NCBI RefSeq assembly: GCF_000717875.1
Contig: NZ_JOCT01000011.1
Location: 372,001 to 436,000, forward strand
Origin: Streptomyces sp. NRRL S-455
GTDB taxonomy: Bacteria > Actinomycetota > Actinomycetes > Streptomycetales > Streptomycetaceae
Reading direction: 5' to 3'
Length of the DNA: 64,000 nucleotides
Shown: positions 30,601 through 38,867 of the stretch, piece after piece
Position numbering within the stretch: position 1 is the first letter of the stretch
Layout: each line of letters starts with the position of its first letter
Made by a program: the position numbers and the translations under genes
The notes under the pieces: generated by a model
The model's database searches: none
What the model saw: only the letters and a program-made list of their open reading frames with translations
What the model was told of the DNA's origin: nothing

Positions 30601-30832
30601 CGACCGGGGCGATGTGCACCTCGGGGGCGCCGTCGCGGGTGGAGGTCCAGGCGACGGTGGTGCCGTCGGGCGAGATGCGGGGGTGGGTCACCGGCACGTT
30701 CTCGGCGCTGACCCGCCAGGCCCGTCCGCCGTCGAGAGGAGCGAGCCACACGTCGTCCTCGGCGGTGAAGGCGACCAGGTCACCGTGCACGTGGGGGAAC
30801 CGGAGGTAAGCAGGCGATGCGGACTGAGTCAC
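27629..30832 (-). CDS. Tricorn-type S41 protease
   Basis: A 1067-aa cytoplasmic tricorn-core protease that degrades peptides released by upstream proteases such as the proteasome. The N-terminal two-thirds are beta-propeller repeats (ISPDGTTVAWTS, FSPDSSWLAWSHP and similar). A helical C1 region at about 670-750 includes MRDHFWRPDMSGVDW. A PDZ domain (about 760-845) and a C-terminal S41 catalytic domain follow, with the nucleophile serine in NEFSGSDGDIV. No signal peptide is present. The last residues and the stop are encoded by a dispersed intergenic repeat, suggesting that the repeat inserted at the gene end. Confidence 0.93.
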   Translation of the reverse strand: MTQSASPAYLRFPHVHGDLVAFTAEDDVWLAPLDGGRAWRVSAENVPVTHPRISPDGTTVAWTSTRDGAPEVHIAPVDGGPAKRLTYWGSLKTQVRGWTPDGEVLAITSQGQASLRRTWARAVPLDGGPATTLPYGPVGDIAYGPHPVLLSAPMGREAAWWKRYRGGTAGKLWIDREGDGEFVRIHEQLDGNVEYPVWVGERIAFLSDHEDTGALYSSLADGSDLRRHTPLDGFYARHAATDGTRVVYSSAGELWVLDDLDGAEPRRLDVRLGGQRVDLQPFPVNASRWFGSASPDHTARGSAVSVRGSVHWVTHRSGPARALASTPGVRARLPRAFRADGEEWVVWVTDAEGDDALEFAPATGLTPGATPRRLAAGQLGRVLELAMAPDGSRAAVASHDGRLLFVERETGEVREVDRSDNGDVSGLVFSPDSSWLAWSHPGPRPLSQLKLANTTDLSVTEATPLRFQDYAPAFTTDGKHLAFLSTRAFDPVYDEHVFDLAFVEGARPHLITLAATTPSPFGPQRHGRSFETPDREETPDSEGTPTTRIDLEGLADRIVPFPVEAARYSNLRAAKDGVLWLRHPVAGVLGASRATPDDPEPKSELERYDLAQQRVEHLAVDADHFEVSGDGKRVLLWTDGRLKVVPSDRRASGDDDSDSNITVDLSRVRQFIDPAAEWRQMFDENGRIMRDHFWRPDMSGVDWTGVLDRYRPVVDRCATHDDLVDLLWEVQGELGTSHAYVTPRGGFGGGPRQGLLGADISRHEDGSWRVDRILPSETSDPDARSPLAAPGVAVRPGDAILAVAGQPVDPVTGPGPLLIGTAGKPVELTISPSGGGDPRHAVVVPVADEEPLRYHAWVADRRAYVHEKSGGRLGYLHVPDMQAPGWAQIHRDLRVEVAREGLVVDVRENRGGHTSQLVVEKLARRVVGWDLPRGMHAESYPRDAPRGPVVAVANEFSGSDGDIVNAAIKALGIGPVVGTRTWGGVIGIDSRYRLVDGTLVTQPKYAFWLEGYGWGVENHGVDPDVEVVQRPQDYAAGRDTQLDEAIRLALESLDASPAKTPPALPTP

Positions 30833-30877
30833 CCGATCACCCTATGCAGGGACGACGCCGCGCGGACAGAGTTCGGA

Positions 30878-31438
30878 TCACTTGCCCTCGACAGGGCGGC
30901 AGTCCGGGTACCGGTCGCACCAGATGGTCTGGGTGACGGTCACCGTGACAGTCGGCCCGGGCTGCCCGTTCGTGGGCCCGCCGCCCACGGGTGACGGGGT
31001 CGCGCCGCAGTCGCCGAGCCCGTCGACCTGGAACCACACCTTGCCGTCCACCTTGGCGGTGATGTTCCCGCGCACACAGGCGCCGTCCACCGCGTGGGTG
31101 ACCTTGCCGGTGACGGTGATGTCCTTGCCGTCCTCGGTCTCCCCCTCGCAGTCGACCTTGGCGACGGTCTTCTCCGTCGCGGAGGGCGAGGACTTGCCGG
31201 AACTCCCGGAGTTGCCGGAGTTGCCGTAGGAGGCCGTGCAGGTCAGCCAACGCACGCCTGCCTTCTGCCGGTTGAGCTCCTTGGTGACGGTCTCGTCGGT
31301 GGTGTACGCGACGGCCGCGGAGCTGATACTGCCGGGTTCACAGGCGACGGCGCCGCCCACGGCGACGACCGCGAACGTCGCCGCGACAGCGATCCGCCGA
31401 CCGCGCGTGCCCCGCCGATTCCTCCTCAAAGCCCCCAT
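30878..31438 (-). CDS. Secreted protein or lipoprotein of unknown function
   Basis: A 186-aa exported protein. An Arg-rich N-region (RRNRRGTRGRR) and hydrophobic core end at VGGAVAC, which resembles a lipobox, so it may be lipid-anchored at C33. The mature part has a Ser/Gly-rich linker (about 71-86), several cysteines and a Thr/Val-rich tail ending in CDRYPDCRP. No enzyme motif is recognised. It lies between the tricorn and rsmE genes as a single gene on the same strand. Confidence 0.75.
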   Translation of the reverse strand: MGALRRNRRGTRGRRIAVAATFAVVAVGGAVACEPGSISSAAVAYTTDETVTKELNRQKAGVRWLTCTASYGNSGNSGSSGKSSPSATEKTVAKVDCEGETEDGKDITVTGKVTHAVDGACVRGNITAKVDGKVWFQVDGLGDCGATPSPVGGGPTNGQPGPTVTVTVTQTIWCDRYPDCRPVEGK

Positions 31439-31522
31439 GGAGGGCAGCCTGCCACTGACGGAGGCCGCGCGGTAGGGCGCAAAGGCGTCAGCCGCGCGGC
31501 AGCAGCCGCTCCTGTCGAGTGG

Positions 31523-32263
31523 TCAGGACCATCGGCCGGTGCGCGCCAGGAGCACGGCCGCGGCGGCCGTCCCGGCGGTCGATGTGCGCAGCACACTGCG
31601 CCCGAGGCGGTACGCCTTCGCCCCGGCTCCCTCGAAGAGCGCCAACTCCTCCGGCGCTACACCCCCTTCGGGCCCCACGACCAGCACGATCCCGCCGGAC
31701 GACGGCAGTTCGGCCGTCGCCAGCGGCTCGTCCCCGCTCTCGTGGAGCACGGCGGCGAAGTCCGCGCCGGCCAGCAGCGCGGCGACCTGCTTGGTCGTCG
31801 CCGCGTCCGCGACCTCGGGGAAGCGCACCCGGCGGGACTGCTTGCCGGCCTCCCGCGCCGTCGCCCGCCACTTGCCCAGGGCCTTCAGTCCGCGGTCGCC
31901 CTTCCACTGGGTGATGCAGCGCGCCGCCGCCCACGGCACGATGACGTCGACGCCGACCTCGGTCATGGTCTCCACGGCCAGTTCCCCGCGGTCCCCCTTG
32001 GGCAGTGCCTGGACGACGGTGACCCGGGGCTCCTCCGGCGGCTCCTCGGTCACCGCGTCGAGCTGGACGACCAGCCGGTCCTTGCCCTCGGTGTCGAGCA
32101 CGACGCCGTCCGCCCAGCGTCCGGCCCCGTCCGTGAGGACGACGTCCTCCCCGGGCCGCAGCCGCTTCACGGAGACGGCGTGCCGCCCTTCCGGGCCGTC
32201 GAGGACGTAGCGGCCGCCGGGGCCCGCGCCGAAGTCCTCGACCACGAAGACCGGAGCCGTCAT
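31523..32263 (-). CDS. rsmE: 16S rRNA m3U1498 methyltransferase RsmE
   Basis: A 246-aa SPOUT-class methyltransferase acting on U1498 of 16S rRNA. The N-terminal PUA-like domain has HAVSVKRLRPGEDVVLTDG, and the C-terminal knot has the SAM-binding VGPEGGVAPEEL and the final LGRSVLRTSTA segment. Its ATG overlaps the upstream oxidoreductase stop by four bases. Confidence 0.94.
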   Translation of the reverse strand: MTAPVFVVEDFGAGPGGRYVLDGPEGRHAVSVKRLRPGEDVVLTDGAGRWADGVVLDTEGKDRLVVQLDAVTEEPPEEPRVTVVQALPKGDRGELAVETMTEVGVDVIVPWAAARCITQWKGDRGLKALGKWRATAREAGKQSRRVRFPEVADAATTKQVAALLAGADFAAVLHESGDEPLATAELPSSGGIVLVVGPEGGVAPEELALFEGAGAKAYRLGRSVLRTSTAGTAAAAVLLARTGRWS

Positions 32264-33333
32264 CGAACACCTCCGCTCGCCAACGCCGTGGTGGCCGCGG
32301 CGAGTTCACCCGCCAGCACCTCCACGAGCTGCCCCGCGGGCAGCTCCCGCGCCAGCCGGTGACCCTGCCCCGCCCACAGCGCCATGCCCTGCGCGTCGCC
32401 CGCCTTGGCGGCGGCCTTGCGCAGCGGTGCGGTGAGGTGGTGGATCTCGGGGTAGGCGGCGGGCGCGTAGGGGCCGTGCTCGCGCAGGAAGCGGTTGACG
32501 AGGCCGCGCGCCGGACGGCCCGAGAAGGCCCGGGTCAACTCCGTACGGACGAAAAGGGGGTTGGTCAGGGCCTGCTTGTGCAGGGCGTGCGCGCCCGACT
32601 CGGACGTCGCGAGGAACGCGGTGCCGAGCTGGGCCGCGCTCGCGCCCGCCGCGAGCACGGCGGCGATCTGGCCGCCGCGCATGATGCCGCCTGCGGCGAT
32701 GACGGGGATGCTCACGGCCTCCCGGATCTGAGCGACCAGCGACAGCAGCCCGATGCCGGACCCGTCCCTCTCCGGGACGTCCTGATGCGTGCCCTGGTGG
32801 CCACCCGCCTCGACGCCCTGCGCGATGACCGCGTCCGCGCCCGCCCGCTCGACGGCCCGGGCCTCGTCGGGGGTGGTGGCGGTGACCAGGACGAAGGTGC
32901 CGACGCGGTGCAGGGCGTCGACGACCTCCCGGCTCGGCGCGCCGAAGTGGAACGACACCACGGGCACGGGGTTGTCGCGCAGCACCGCGAGCTTGGTCTC
33001 GTAACCGTCGTCCCGGCCGCTCTCGGGATCGCCGAGCTCGGCCTCGTACCAGGTGGCCTCGCCGGCCAGCTGGTGGGCGTAGACGTCGATGGCGGCCGGG
33101 TCGGCGTACTCCGGCTGCGGCATGAAGAGGTTCACACCGAACGGCCTGCTGGTGAGGGACCGGAGCTGTTTGATCTCCTCGTACATCCCGTCGGCGGTCT
33201 TGTACCCGGCGGCGAGGAAACCGAGCCCGCCCGCCTCGCACACGGCGGCGGCGAGCCGCGGCAGGGAGACTCCGCCCGCCATGGGGGCCTGCACGATCGG
33301 GTGCGGGAAGAGATCGGTCAGCGCGGAGGACAT
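32260..33333 (-). CDS. Nitronate-monooxygenase-like FMN enzyme
   Basis: A 357-aa TIM-barrel flavoprotein of the 2-nitropropane dioxygenase/nitronate monooxygenase family. PIVQAPMAGGVS at the N-terminus and IPVIAAGGIMRGGQIAAVLA with AAQLGTAFLA in the C-terminal half form the FMN phosphate site. The catalytic histidine fits EAGGHQGTH. Family members oxidise nitronates; related ones act in fatty-acid synthesis as enoyl reductases. It is coupled to rsmE. Confidence 0.88.
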   Translation of the reverse strand: MSSALTDLFPHPIVQAPMAGGVSLPRLAAAVCEAGGLGFLAAGYKTADGMYEEIKQLRSLTSRPFGVNLFMPQPEYADPAAIDVYAHQLAGEATWYEAELGDPESGRDDGYETKLAVLRDNPVPVVSFHFGAPSREVVDALHRVGTFVLVTATTPDEARAVERAGADAVIAQGVEAGGHQGTHQDVPERDGSGIGLLSLVAQIREAVSIPVIAAGGIMRGGQIAAVLAAGASAAQLGTAFLATSESGAHALHKQALTNPLFVRTELTRAFSGRPARGLVNRFLREHGPYAPAAYPEIHHLTAPLRKAAAKAGDAQGMALWAGQGHRLARELPAGQLVEVLAGELAAATTALASGGVR

Positions 33334-33410
33334 GACCGCATGTTGTCACGTCCTCCGAACCATCCAGAAACCGGCCTGCCGACAGGCATAGACCAGAAGC
33401 ACGCCCCGGT

Positions 33411-33601
33411 TCAGCGCCCGTTGAACGCGTCCTTCAGCCGCGAGAACAGCCCCTGCTGCCCCGGCTGACCGTGCCAGCCCAGGGGCCGACCCCCGGACCC
33501 CCGGCAGCAGCCGGGCCGCCGCCGTCAGCGCCCGTTGAACGCGTCCTTCAGCCGCGAGAACAGCCCCTGCTGCCCCGGCTGACCGTGCCAGCCCAGGGGC
33601 C
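33411..33601. repeat. 77-bp direct repeat duplicating the dnaJ 3' end
   Basis: Positions 33411-33487 and 33525-33601 are identical over 77 bp, separated by a 37-bp spacer. The second copy is the last 77 bp of dnaJ including its stop. The first is an orphan copy downstream. The spacer contains a small G+C hairpin. Confidence 0.9.
33500..33515 (-). terminator. Small hairpin downstream of dnaJ
   Basis: CCCGGC and GCCGGG (33500-33505, 33510-33515) form a 6-bp stem with a 4-nt loop in the spacer of the 77-bp repeat, 10 nt past the dnaJ stop. Confidence 0.4.
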
Positions 33602-34688
33602 CCGGCTGGAACTGGCCCTGAGGACGCTCCTCGCCACGTAGCTTGGACAGCTCGCGGAGGAGGCGCTCCTGCTCGGGGTCGAGCTTGGTCGGGGTCTGGA
33701 CCTCGACGTGGACGATGAGGTCGCCGCGTCCGCCGCCGCGCAGGTGAGTGACGCCCCGGCCGTGCAGCGGGATCGACTGGCCGGACTGGGTGCCGGGGCG
33801 GATGTCGACCTCCTCCATGCCGTCCAGCGTCTCCAGCGGCACCTTCGTGCCGAGAGCCGCCGCCGTCATGGGGATCGTCACCGTGCAGTGCAGGTCGTCG
33901 CCGCGCCGCTGGAACGTGGAGTGCGGGAGTTCGTGGATCTCGACGTAGAGGTCACCGGCGGGACCGCCACCGGGCCCGACCTCGCCCTCGCCGGCCAGCT
34001 GGATGCGCGTGCCGTTGTCGACACCGGCCGGGATCTTGACCGTGAGCGTACGGCGGGAGCGGACGCGGCCGTCGCCCGCGCACTCGGGACACGGCGTCGG
34101 GACCACCGTGCCGAAGCCCTGGCACTGGGGGCAGGGGCGGGACGTCATGACCTGGCCCAGGAAGGACCGGGTCACCTGCGACACCTCACCGCGGCCGCGG
34201 CACATGTCACACGTCTGCGCGGAGGTGCCGGGCGCGGCCCCCTCGCCGCTGCACGTGTTGCAGACGACCGCCGTGTCGACCTGGATGTCCTTCGTCGTGC
34301 CGAAGGCCGCCTCGTCGAGCTCCACCTCGATGCGGATCATCGCGTCCTGGCCGCGGCGGGTGCGCGAGCGCGGTCCGCGCTGCGACGCCGTACCGAAGAA
34401 CGCGTCCATGATGTCGGAGAAGTTCCCGAAGCCGCCGGCTCCGAAGCCGCCCGCGCCGCCGCCCTGGGCCTGCGAGAGCGGGTCGCCGCCGAGGTCGTAG
34501 ACCTGCTTCTTCTGCGGGTCCGACAGCACCTCGTAAGCGGCGTTGATCTCCTTGAACCGCTCCTGGGTCTTCGGATCCGGGTTGACGTCCGGGTGCAGCT
34601 CGCGGGCGAGCCGCCGGAAGGCCTTCTTGATCTCTTCCTGCGACGCGTCGCGGCGCACGCCGAGTACGGCGTAGTAGTCCGTGGCCAC
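33525..34688 (-). CDS. dnaJ: Chaperone protein DnaJ (DnaJ2)
   Basis: A 387-aa type I J-protein co-chaperone for DnaK. The J-domain has HPD at 32-34. A Gly/Phe-rich linker precedes four CxxCxGxG zinc repeats ([32 protein letters not shown]), then the C-terminal substrate domains. Its GTG start overlaps the hrcA stop (TAGTG), so the two are co-translated and under HrcA/CIRCE control. The last 77 bp are duplicated downstream. Confidence 0.96.
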   Translation of the reverse strand: MATDYYAVLGVRRDASQEEIKKAFRRLARELHPDVNPDPKTQERFKEINAAYEVLSDPQKKQVYDLGGDPLSQAQGGGAGGFGAGGFGNFSDIMDAFFGTASQRGPRSRTRRGQDAMIRIEVELDEAAFGTTKDIQVDTAVVCNTCSGEGAAPGTSAQTCDMCRGRGEVSQVTRSFLGQVMTSRPCPQCQGFGTVVPTPCPECAGDGRVRSRRTLTVKIPAGVDNGTRIQLAGEGEVGPGGGPAGDLYVEIHELPHSTFQRRGDDLHCTVTIPMTAAALGTKVPLETLDGMEEVDIRPGTQSGQSIPLHGRGVTHLRGGGRGDLIVHVEVQTPTKLDPEQERLLRELSKLRGEERPQGQFQPGPLGWHGQPGQQGLFSRLKDAFNGR

Positions 34689-35704
34689 TACGACTCCGCC
34701 AGGATCTGTCCGACGTACCGTGCCACTGCGCGTACCGCTCCCATCGTTCCCGGGTAGTCCATGCGGGTCGGTCCGACCACGCCGAGCTTGGCGACTGCCT
34801 CGCCGCCCGAACCGTAGCCGACCGACACGACGGACGTGGAGTTGAGTCCTTCGTGGGCGTTCTCATGACCGATCCGTACGGTCACGCCCGGATCCTTCGC
34901 CTCGCCGAGCAGCTTGAGGAGCACGACCTGCTCCTCCAGCGCCTCCAGCACCGGCCGGATCGTGAGGGGAAAGTCATGCCCGAAGCGGGTCAGATTGGCG
35001 GTGCCGCCGATCATCAGCCGCTCCTCGTTCTCCTCGACGAGCGTCTCCAGAAGCGTGGAGAGCACCGTGGAAACCGTACCCCGGTCCTCGTGCTCGAACG
35101 CCTCGGGGAGATCTTCCACCAGACTTGGCACATCCGCGAAACGGCGGTTCGCCACACGGCTGTTGAGCCGCGCGCGCAGGTCCGCGAGCGAGGCCTCGCC
35201 GAAGGGCGCCGGGCAGTCGACCACGCGCTGCTCGACCCGCCCGGTGTCCGTGATCAGTACGAGCATCAGCCGCGCGGGCGCCAGGGAGAGCAACTCCACG
35301 TGCCGCACGGTCGACCGGGTCAGCGACGGGTACTGCACGACGGCGACCTGCCGCGTGAGCTGCGCGAGCAGCCGTACCGTGCGCGCCACGACGTCGTCGA
35401 GGTCGACGGCGCCCTCGAGGAAGTTCTGGATCGCGCGCCGCTCGGGCGCGGTCATCGGCTTGACGCCGGCCAGCTTGTCCACGAACAGCCGGTAGCCCTT
35501 GTCGGTGGGGATGCGCCCGGCGCTGGTGTGCGGCTGGGCGATGTACCCCTCGTCCTCGAGGGCCGCCATGTCGTTGCGGACGGTGGCCGGGGAGACGCCG
35601 AGGCTGTGCCGCTCGGTGAGGGCCTTGGAGCCCACCGGCTCCTCGGTGCCGACGTAGTCCTGGACGATGGCGCGCAGCACCTGAAGCCTGCGTTCACTGA
35701 GCAT
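34688..35704 (-). CDS. hrcA: Heat-inducible transcription repressor HrcA
   Basis: A 338-aa repressor of heat-shock genes that binds CIRCE and is folded by GroEL. The N-terminal winged helix includes [17 protein letters not shown], and the C-terminal half is the HrcA domain. ATG 35704 is preceded by GGAGG at good spacing. A perfect 9-9-9 CIRCE lies 47 bp upstream, so the hrcA-dnaJ operon is autoregulated. Confidence 0.96.
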   Translation of the reverse strand: MLSERRLQVLRAIVQDYVGTEEPVGSKALTERHSLGVSPATVRNDMAALEDEGYIAQPHTSAGRIPTDKGYRLFVDKLAGVKPMTAPERRAIQNFLEGAVDLDDVVARTVRLLAQLTRQVAVVQYPSLTRSTVRHVELLSLAPARLMLVLITDTGRVEQRVVDCPAPFGEASLADLRARLNSRVANRRFADVPSLVEDLPEAFEHEDRGTVSTVLSTLLETLVEENEERLMIGGTANLTRFGHDFPLTIRPVLEALEEQVVLLKLLGEAKDPGVTVRIGHENAHEGLNSTSVVSVGYGSGGEAVAKLGVVGPTRMDYPGTMGAVRAVARYVGQILAES

Positions 35705-35750
35705 CGCGCACACCTCCAGAAGTCGTCCGCCCGTGTCCTGCCTGTCGAGC

Positions 35751-35777
35751 CTGGCACTCTGCGCGTGCGAGTGCCAG
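35751..35777. promoter_or_regulatory. CIRCE operator
   Basis: CTGGCACTC (35751-35759), a 9-nt spacer and GAGTGCCAG (35769-35777) match the CIRCE layout with complete arm symmetry. It lies upstream of hrcA-dnaJ, where HrcA binds. Confidence 0.9.
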
Positions 35778-35874
35778 CGTTCCCCGGCCCAGTGTACGGC
35801 GGTGGGGTACACCCCCGGCAAGGCTGGTCGCGCGCTGTCGTGCCGGTGACGGGCGTCACCGCTAGCGTCGCCGT

Positions 35875-36606
35875 ATGACGGTGACTTGGGAAGAGCTCGG
35901 GTGGGAGCGGCTGGCCGCCGGGGTGGGGCGGTGCCGCCTTCCGGTGTGGGACTGCACGGCGGGGCTGGTCGCCGGTGAGGGCGCGGTCCTCGTGATCGAC
36001 GCGGGGTCGAGCCCGGCGGAGGGCGCGCGGTTGCGCGAGCAGGCGCGGTCGCTCACCGGTCACCGTGTGACACATCTCGCGCTGACGCATCCCCACTTCG
36101 ACCATGTCTTCGGGGTGGCGACGTTCGCGGACACGGAGGTGTTCGGCGCGGTGGGTGTGGACGGGGTGCTGACGCGGGCGCGGGACCGGGAGGAGCTGCG
36201 CGCGGACGCCGTACGGAACGGCCTGGCGGAGGCCACGGCGGCGGAGGCCGTGGACCGGCTGTTCCCGCCCCGCCATCTGGTCTCCGGCGAGTGGACCCTC
36301 GACCTCGGCGGCGGGCATCAGGTGCTGCTCGCGAACGTGGGCCCGGGGCACACCGCGCACGACCTGGCGGTCCTGGTACCGGGCGACCCCGAGGTCGTCT
36401 TCTGCGGCGACCTGGTCGAGGAGTCCGGCGATCCGCAGGCGGGTCCCGACGCCGTGCCGTCGCACTGGCCGGCCGCCCTGGACCGGCTGCTCGACCTGGG
36501 CGGCGAGGACGCGCTGTACGTGCCCGGTCACGGAGCGGTGGTGGACGCGGCGTTCGTCCGGGCCCAGCGGGACGCGCTGGCGGCGCGTTTCGGCGTGTCG
36601 CGGTGA
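35875..36606 (+). CDS. Metallo-beta-lactamase-fold hydrolase
   Basis: A 243-aa MBL-fold protein. The metal motif is [10 protein letters not shown]; further ligands are in [24 protein letters not shown] and [10 protein letters not shown]. This set is typical of glyoxalase-II-like or general hydrolase members, and the substrate is unknown. It is divergent from hrcA and 31 nt ahead of the DUF3097 gene. Confidence 0.88.
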   Translation: MTVTWEELGWERLAAGVGRCRLPVWDCTAGLVAGEGAVLVIDAGSSPAEGARLREQARSLTGHRVTHLALTHPHFDHVFGVATFADTEVFGAVGVDGVLTRARDREELRADAVRNGLAEATAAEAVDRLFPPRHLVSGEWTLDLGGGHQVLLANVGPGHTAHDLAVLVPGDPEVVFCGDLVEESGDPQAGPDAVPSHWPAALDRLLDLGGEDALYVPGHGAVVDAAFVRAQRDALAARFGVSR

Positions 36607-36637
36607 TCGCCGTACGCCTTCTCCTATCGTCATCCGA

Positions 36638-37441
36638 ATGCGCCAGTACTCTCCGGACCTGACCCCGCCGTGGAAGAAGCCGAAGCCGGTGCCCGAGGTT
36701 CCGGCGGAGCCGGGCCTGGTGGTCGAGGAGCCCGGGACCGGCTTCTGCGGCGCGGTGATCCGCTGCGAGGCCGGCACGGTGACGCTGGAGGACCGCTTCG
36801 GCAAGCACCGGGTGTTCCCGCTGGAACCGCGCGGATTCCTGCTGGAGGGGAAGGTCGTGACCCTGGTCCGGCCGTCGGGGGAGGCACCCGCACGTCCCAC
36901 CCGTACGGCATCGGGGTCGGTGGCCGTCCCGAACGCGCGCGCACGCGTGGCCCGAGCCGGCCGGATCTACGTCGAGGGCCGGCACGACGCCGAGCTGGTC
37001 GAGAAGGTGTGGGGCGACGACCTGCGCATCGAGGGCGTGGTCGTGGAGTACCTGGAGGGCGTCGACGACCTGCCGTCGATCGTGGCCGAATTCGCCCCCG
37101 GGCCGGACGCGCGGCTCGGGGTGCTGGTCGACCATCTGGTCCCCGGCACGAAGGAGTGGCGCATCGCCGAGTCGGTGACGAGCGAGCACGCCCTGGTGGT
37201 GGGCCACCCGTACATCGACATCTGGGAGGCGGTGAAGCCGTCGTCCCTGGGCATCGAGGCGTGGCCCCGGATCCCGCACGGACAGGACTGGAAGACGGGG
37301 GTGTGCCGGGCCCTGGGCTGGCCGTCGGACAACACCGGGGCGGTGTGGCAGGCGATCCTGAAGCGGGTGGAGTCCTACAAGGACCTGGAACCGGAGCTGC
37401 TGGGACGGGTCGAGGAACTGATCGACTTCGTCACCGCCTAG
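36638..37441 (+). CDS. DUF3097-family protein
   Basis: A 267-aa cytoplasmic protein conserved in Actinobacteria as DUF3097. An N-terminal beta-rich segment (about 1-90) is followed by a basic linker and a Toprim-like region with IYVEGRHDAELVEKVWG, EYLEGVDDLPSI and GVLVDHLVPGTKEW. The ExxxD-like acidic spacing supports a nuclease/primase fold, but the function is not known. Confidence 0.82.
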   Translation: MRQYSPDLTPPWKKPKPVPEVPAEPGLVVEEPGTGFCGAVIRCEAGTVTLEDRFGKHRVFPLEPRGFLLEGKVVTLVRPSGEAPARPTRTASGSVAVPNARARVARAGRIYVEGRHDAELVEKVWGDDLRIEGVVVEYLEGVDDLPSIVAEFAPGPDARLGVLVDHLVPGTKEWRIAESVTSEHALVVGHPYIDIWEAVKPSSLGIEAWPRIPHGQDWKTGVCRALGWPSDNTGAVWQAILKRVESYKDLEPELLGRVEELIDFVTA

Positions 37442-37556
37442 CTGCGGGCAGTCGTGCCGCTGGGGCGGCACGGGTGGGCGCAGCGGCACCCCTGTCACGA
37501 CCCAGCTGCGGGCAGTCGTGCCGCTGGGGCGGCACGGGTGGGCGCAGCGGCACCCC
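37440..37556. repeat. Two tandem copies of a 53-bp palindromic intergenic repeat
   Basis: Positions 37440-37492 and 37504-37556 are identical, 11 bp apart. Each contains GTGCCGC-TGGG-GCGGCAC, a 7-bp hairpin. They lie between convergent genes and may act as terminators. The type resembles dispersed Streptomyces palindromes. Confidence 0.85.
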
Positions 37557-37607
37557 GCTACGCCGGGCTGCGCAACTCCCCGGCCCCGGCACCGATGCCG
37601 AGCACAG

Positions 37608-38849
37608 TCAGTCCACCAGATCCCGCACCACCGCGTCCGCCAGCAACCGCCCCCGAAGCGTCAGCACAGCCCGCCCCTCCTCATAGGGCCCGCTCTCCAG
37701 CAGTCCCTCCCCCAGCGCCCGCCGGGAAGCCGCAAGCCCCTCCTCCCTCAGCAGCCCCAACGGCACCCCCTCCCGCAGCCGCAACTCCAGCAGAATCCGC
37801 TCGACCCGCCGGTCCTCATCACTCAGCACCTCACGCCCGGCCCCGGGCGACCGCCCCGCCGCCAGCGCCGCCGCGTACGCCCCCGGATGCTTGACGTTCC
37901 ACCACCGCACCCCGCCCACGTGGCTGTGCGCCCCCGGCCCGGCCCCCCACCAGTCGGCCCCCCGCCAGTACAGCTCGTTGTGCAGACACCGCCCGGCCCG
38001 GGACGTCGCCCAGTTCGACACCTCGTACCAGTCGAAGCCCGCCGCCGACAGCATCTCCTCGGCGATCAGGTACCGGTCCGCGTGCACGTCGTCGTCCGTC
38101 ATCGGCACCTCGCCCCGGCGGATACGACGAGCCAGCTGCGTGCCCTCCTCCACGATCAGGGCGTACGCGCTGACGTGGTCGGGCCCGGCCCCGAGCGCCG
38201 CCTCCAGCGACGCCCGCCAGTCGTCGTCGCTCTCCCCGGGCGTGCCGTAGATCAGATCCAGGTTGACGTGCTCGAAGCCCGCCGCCCGCGCCTCCGTCAC
38301 GCAACGCTCGGGACGGCCCGGTGTGTGCGTACGGTCCAGCACCTTCAGCACGTGCTGCCTCGCGCTCTGCATCCCGAACGAGATCCGGTTGAAGCCACCC
38401 TCCCGCAGGGCGGCCAGATACGCCGGATCGACCGACTCGGGGTTCGCCTCCGTGGTGACCTCGGCGTCCGCCGCCAGCCCGATCTCGTCGCGGATCGCGC
38501 CCAGCATCCGTACGAGATCACCGGCATCCAGCAGCGTCGGCGTACCCCCGCCCACGAACACCGTGCGGACGGGCCGCGGGTCGTCACCCAGCGCCTTCCG
38601 GGCCAGGCGGACCTCCTCGACCAGCGTCTCGGCGTAGTTGTCGCGGGAGGCGAGCACCCCGCCGGTCCCGCGCAGCTCGGTCGCCGTGTAGGTGTTGAAG
38701 TCGCAGTAGCCGCAGCGGGTCGCGCAGTACGGAACGTGCAGGTAGAACCCGAGCGGACGGTCGGCGGCCCCGGCGAGTGCGGACGCGGGCAGCGCGCCGT
38801 CGTCGGGGACGGGCTCGCCGTCGGGGAGTGCGGAAGGCATGTCCTCCAT
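37608..38849 (-). CDS. hemW: Heme chaperone HemW (radical SAM)
   Basis: A 413-aa radical-SAM protein formerly called oxygen-independent coproporphyrinogen oxidase; HemW binds and delivers haem. The 4Fe-4S motif is C42xxxC46xxC49 in YCATRCGYC. VFVGGGTPTLL and GMQSARQHVLKVLDR are family blocks, and a HemN C-terminal domain follows. There is no extra N-terminal cysteine as in true HemN. A second in-frame ATG at 38840 could be the start. Confidence 0.92.
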   Translation of the reverse strand: MEDMPSALPDGEPVPDDGALPASALAGAADRPLGFYLHVPYCATRCGYCDFNTYTATELRGTGGVLASRDNYAETLVEEVRLARKALGDDPRPVRTVFVGGGTPTLLDAGDLVRMLGAIRDEIGLAADAEVTTEANPESVDPAYLAALREGGFNRISFGMQSARQHVLKVLDRTHTPGRPERCVTEARAAGFEHVNLDLIYGTPGESDDDWRASLEAALGAGPDHVSAYALIVEEGTQLARRIRRGEVPMTDDDVHADRYLIAEEMLSAAGFDWYEVSNWATSRAGRCLHNELYWRGADWWGAGPGAHSHVGGVRWWNVKHPGAYAAALAAGRSPGAGREVLSDEDRRVERILLELRLREGVPLGLLREEGLAASRRALGEGLLESGPYEEGRAVLTLRGRLLADAVVRDLVD

Positions 38850-38867
38850 TGTCCAGCACCCGCGCGG

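Noticed and set aside
27563..30994. A 1143-codon open frame on the plus strand opposite the tricorn gene
   Set aside because: It is an antisense shadow caused by G+C-biased third positions; its translation is low-complexity Gly/Val/Arg with no domain, while the minus strand encodes a full protease.
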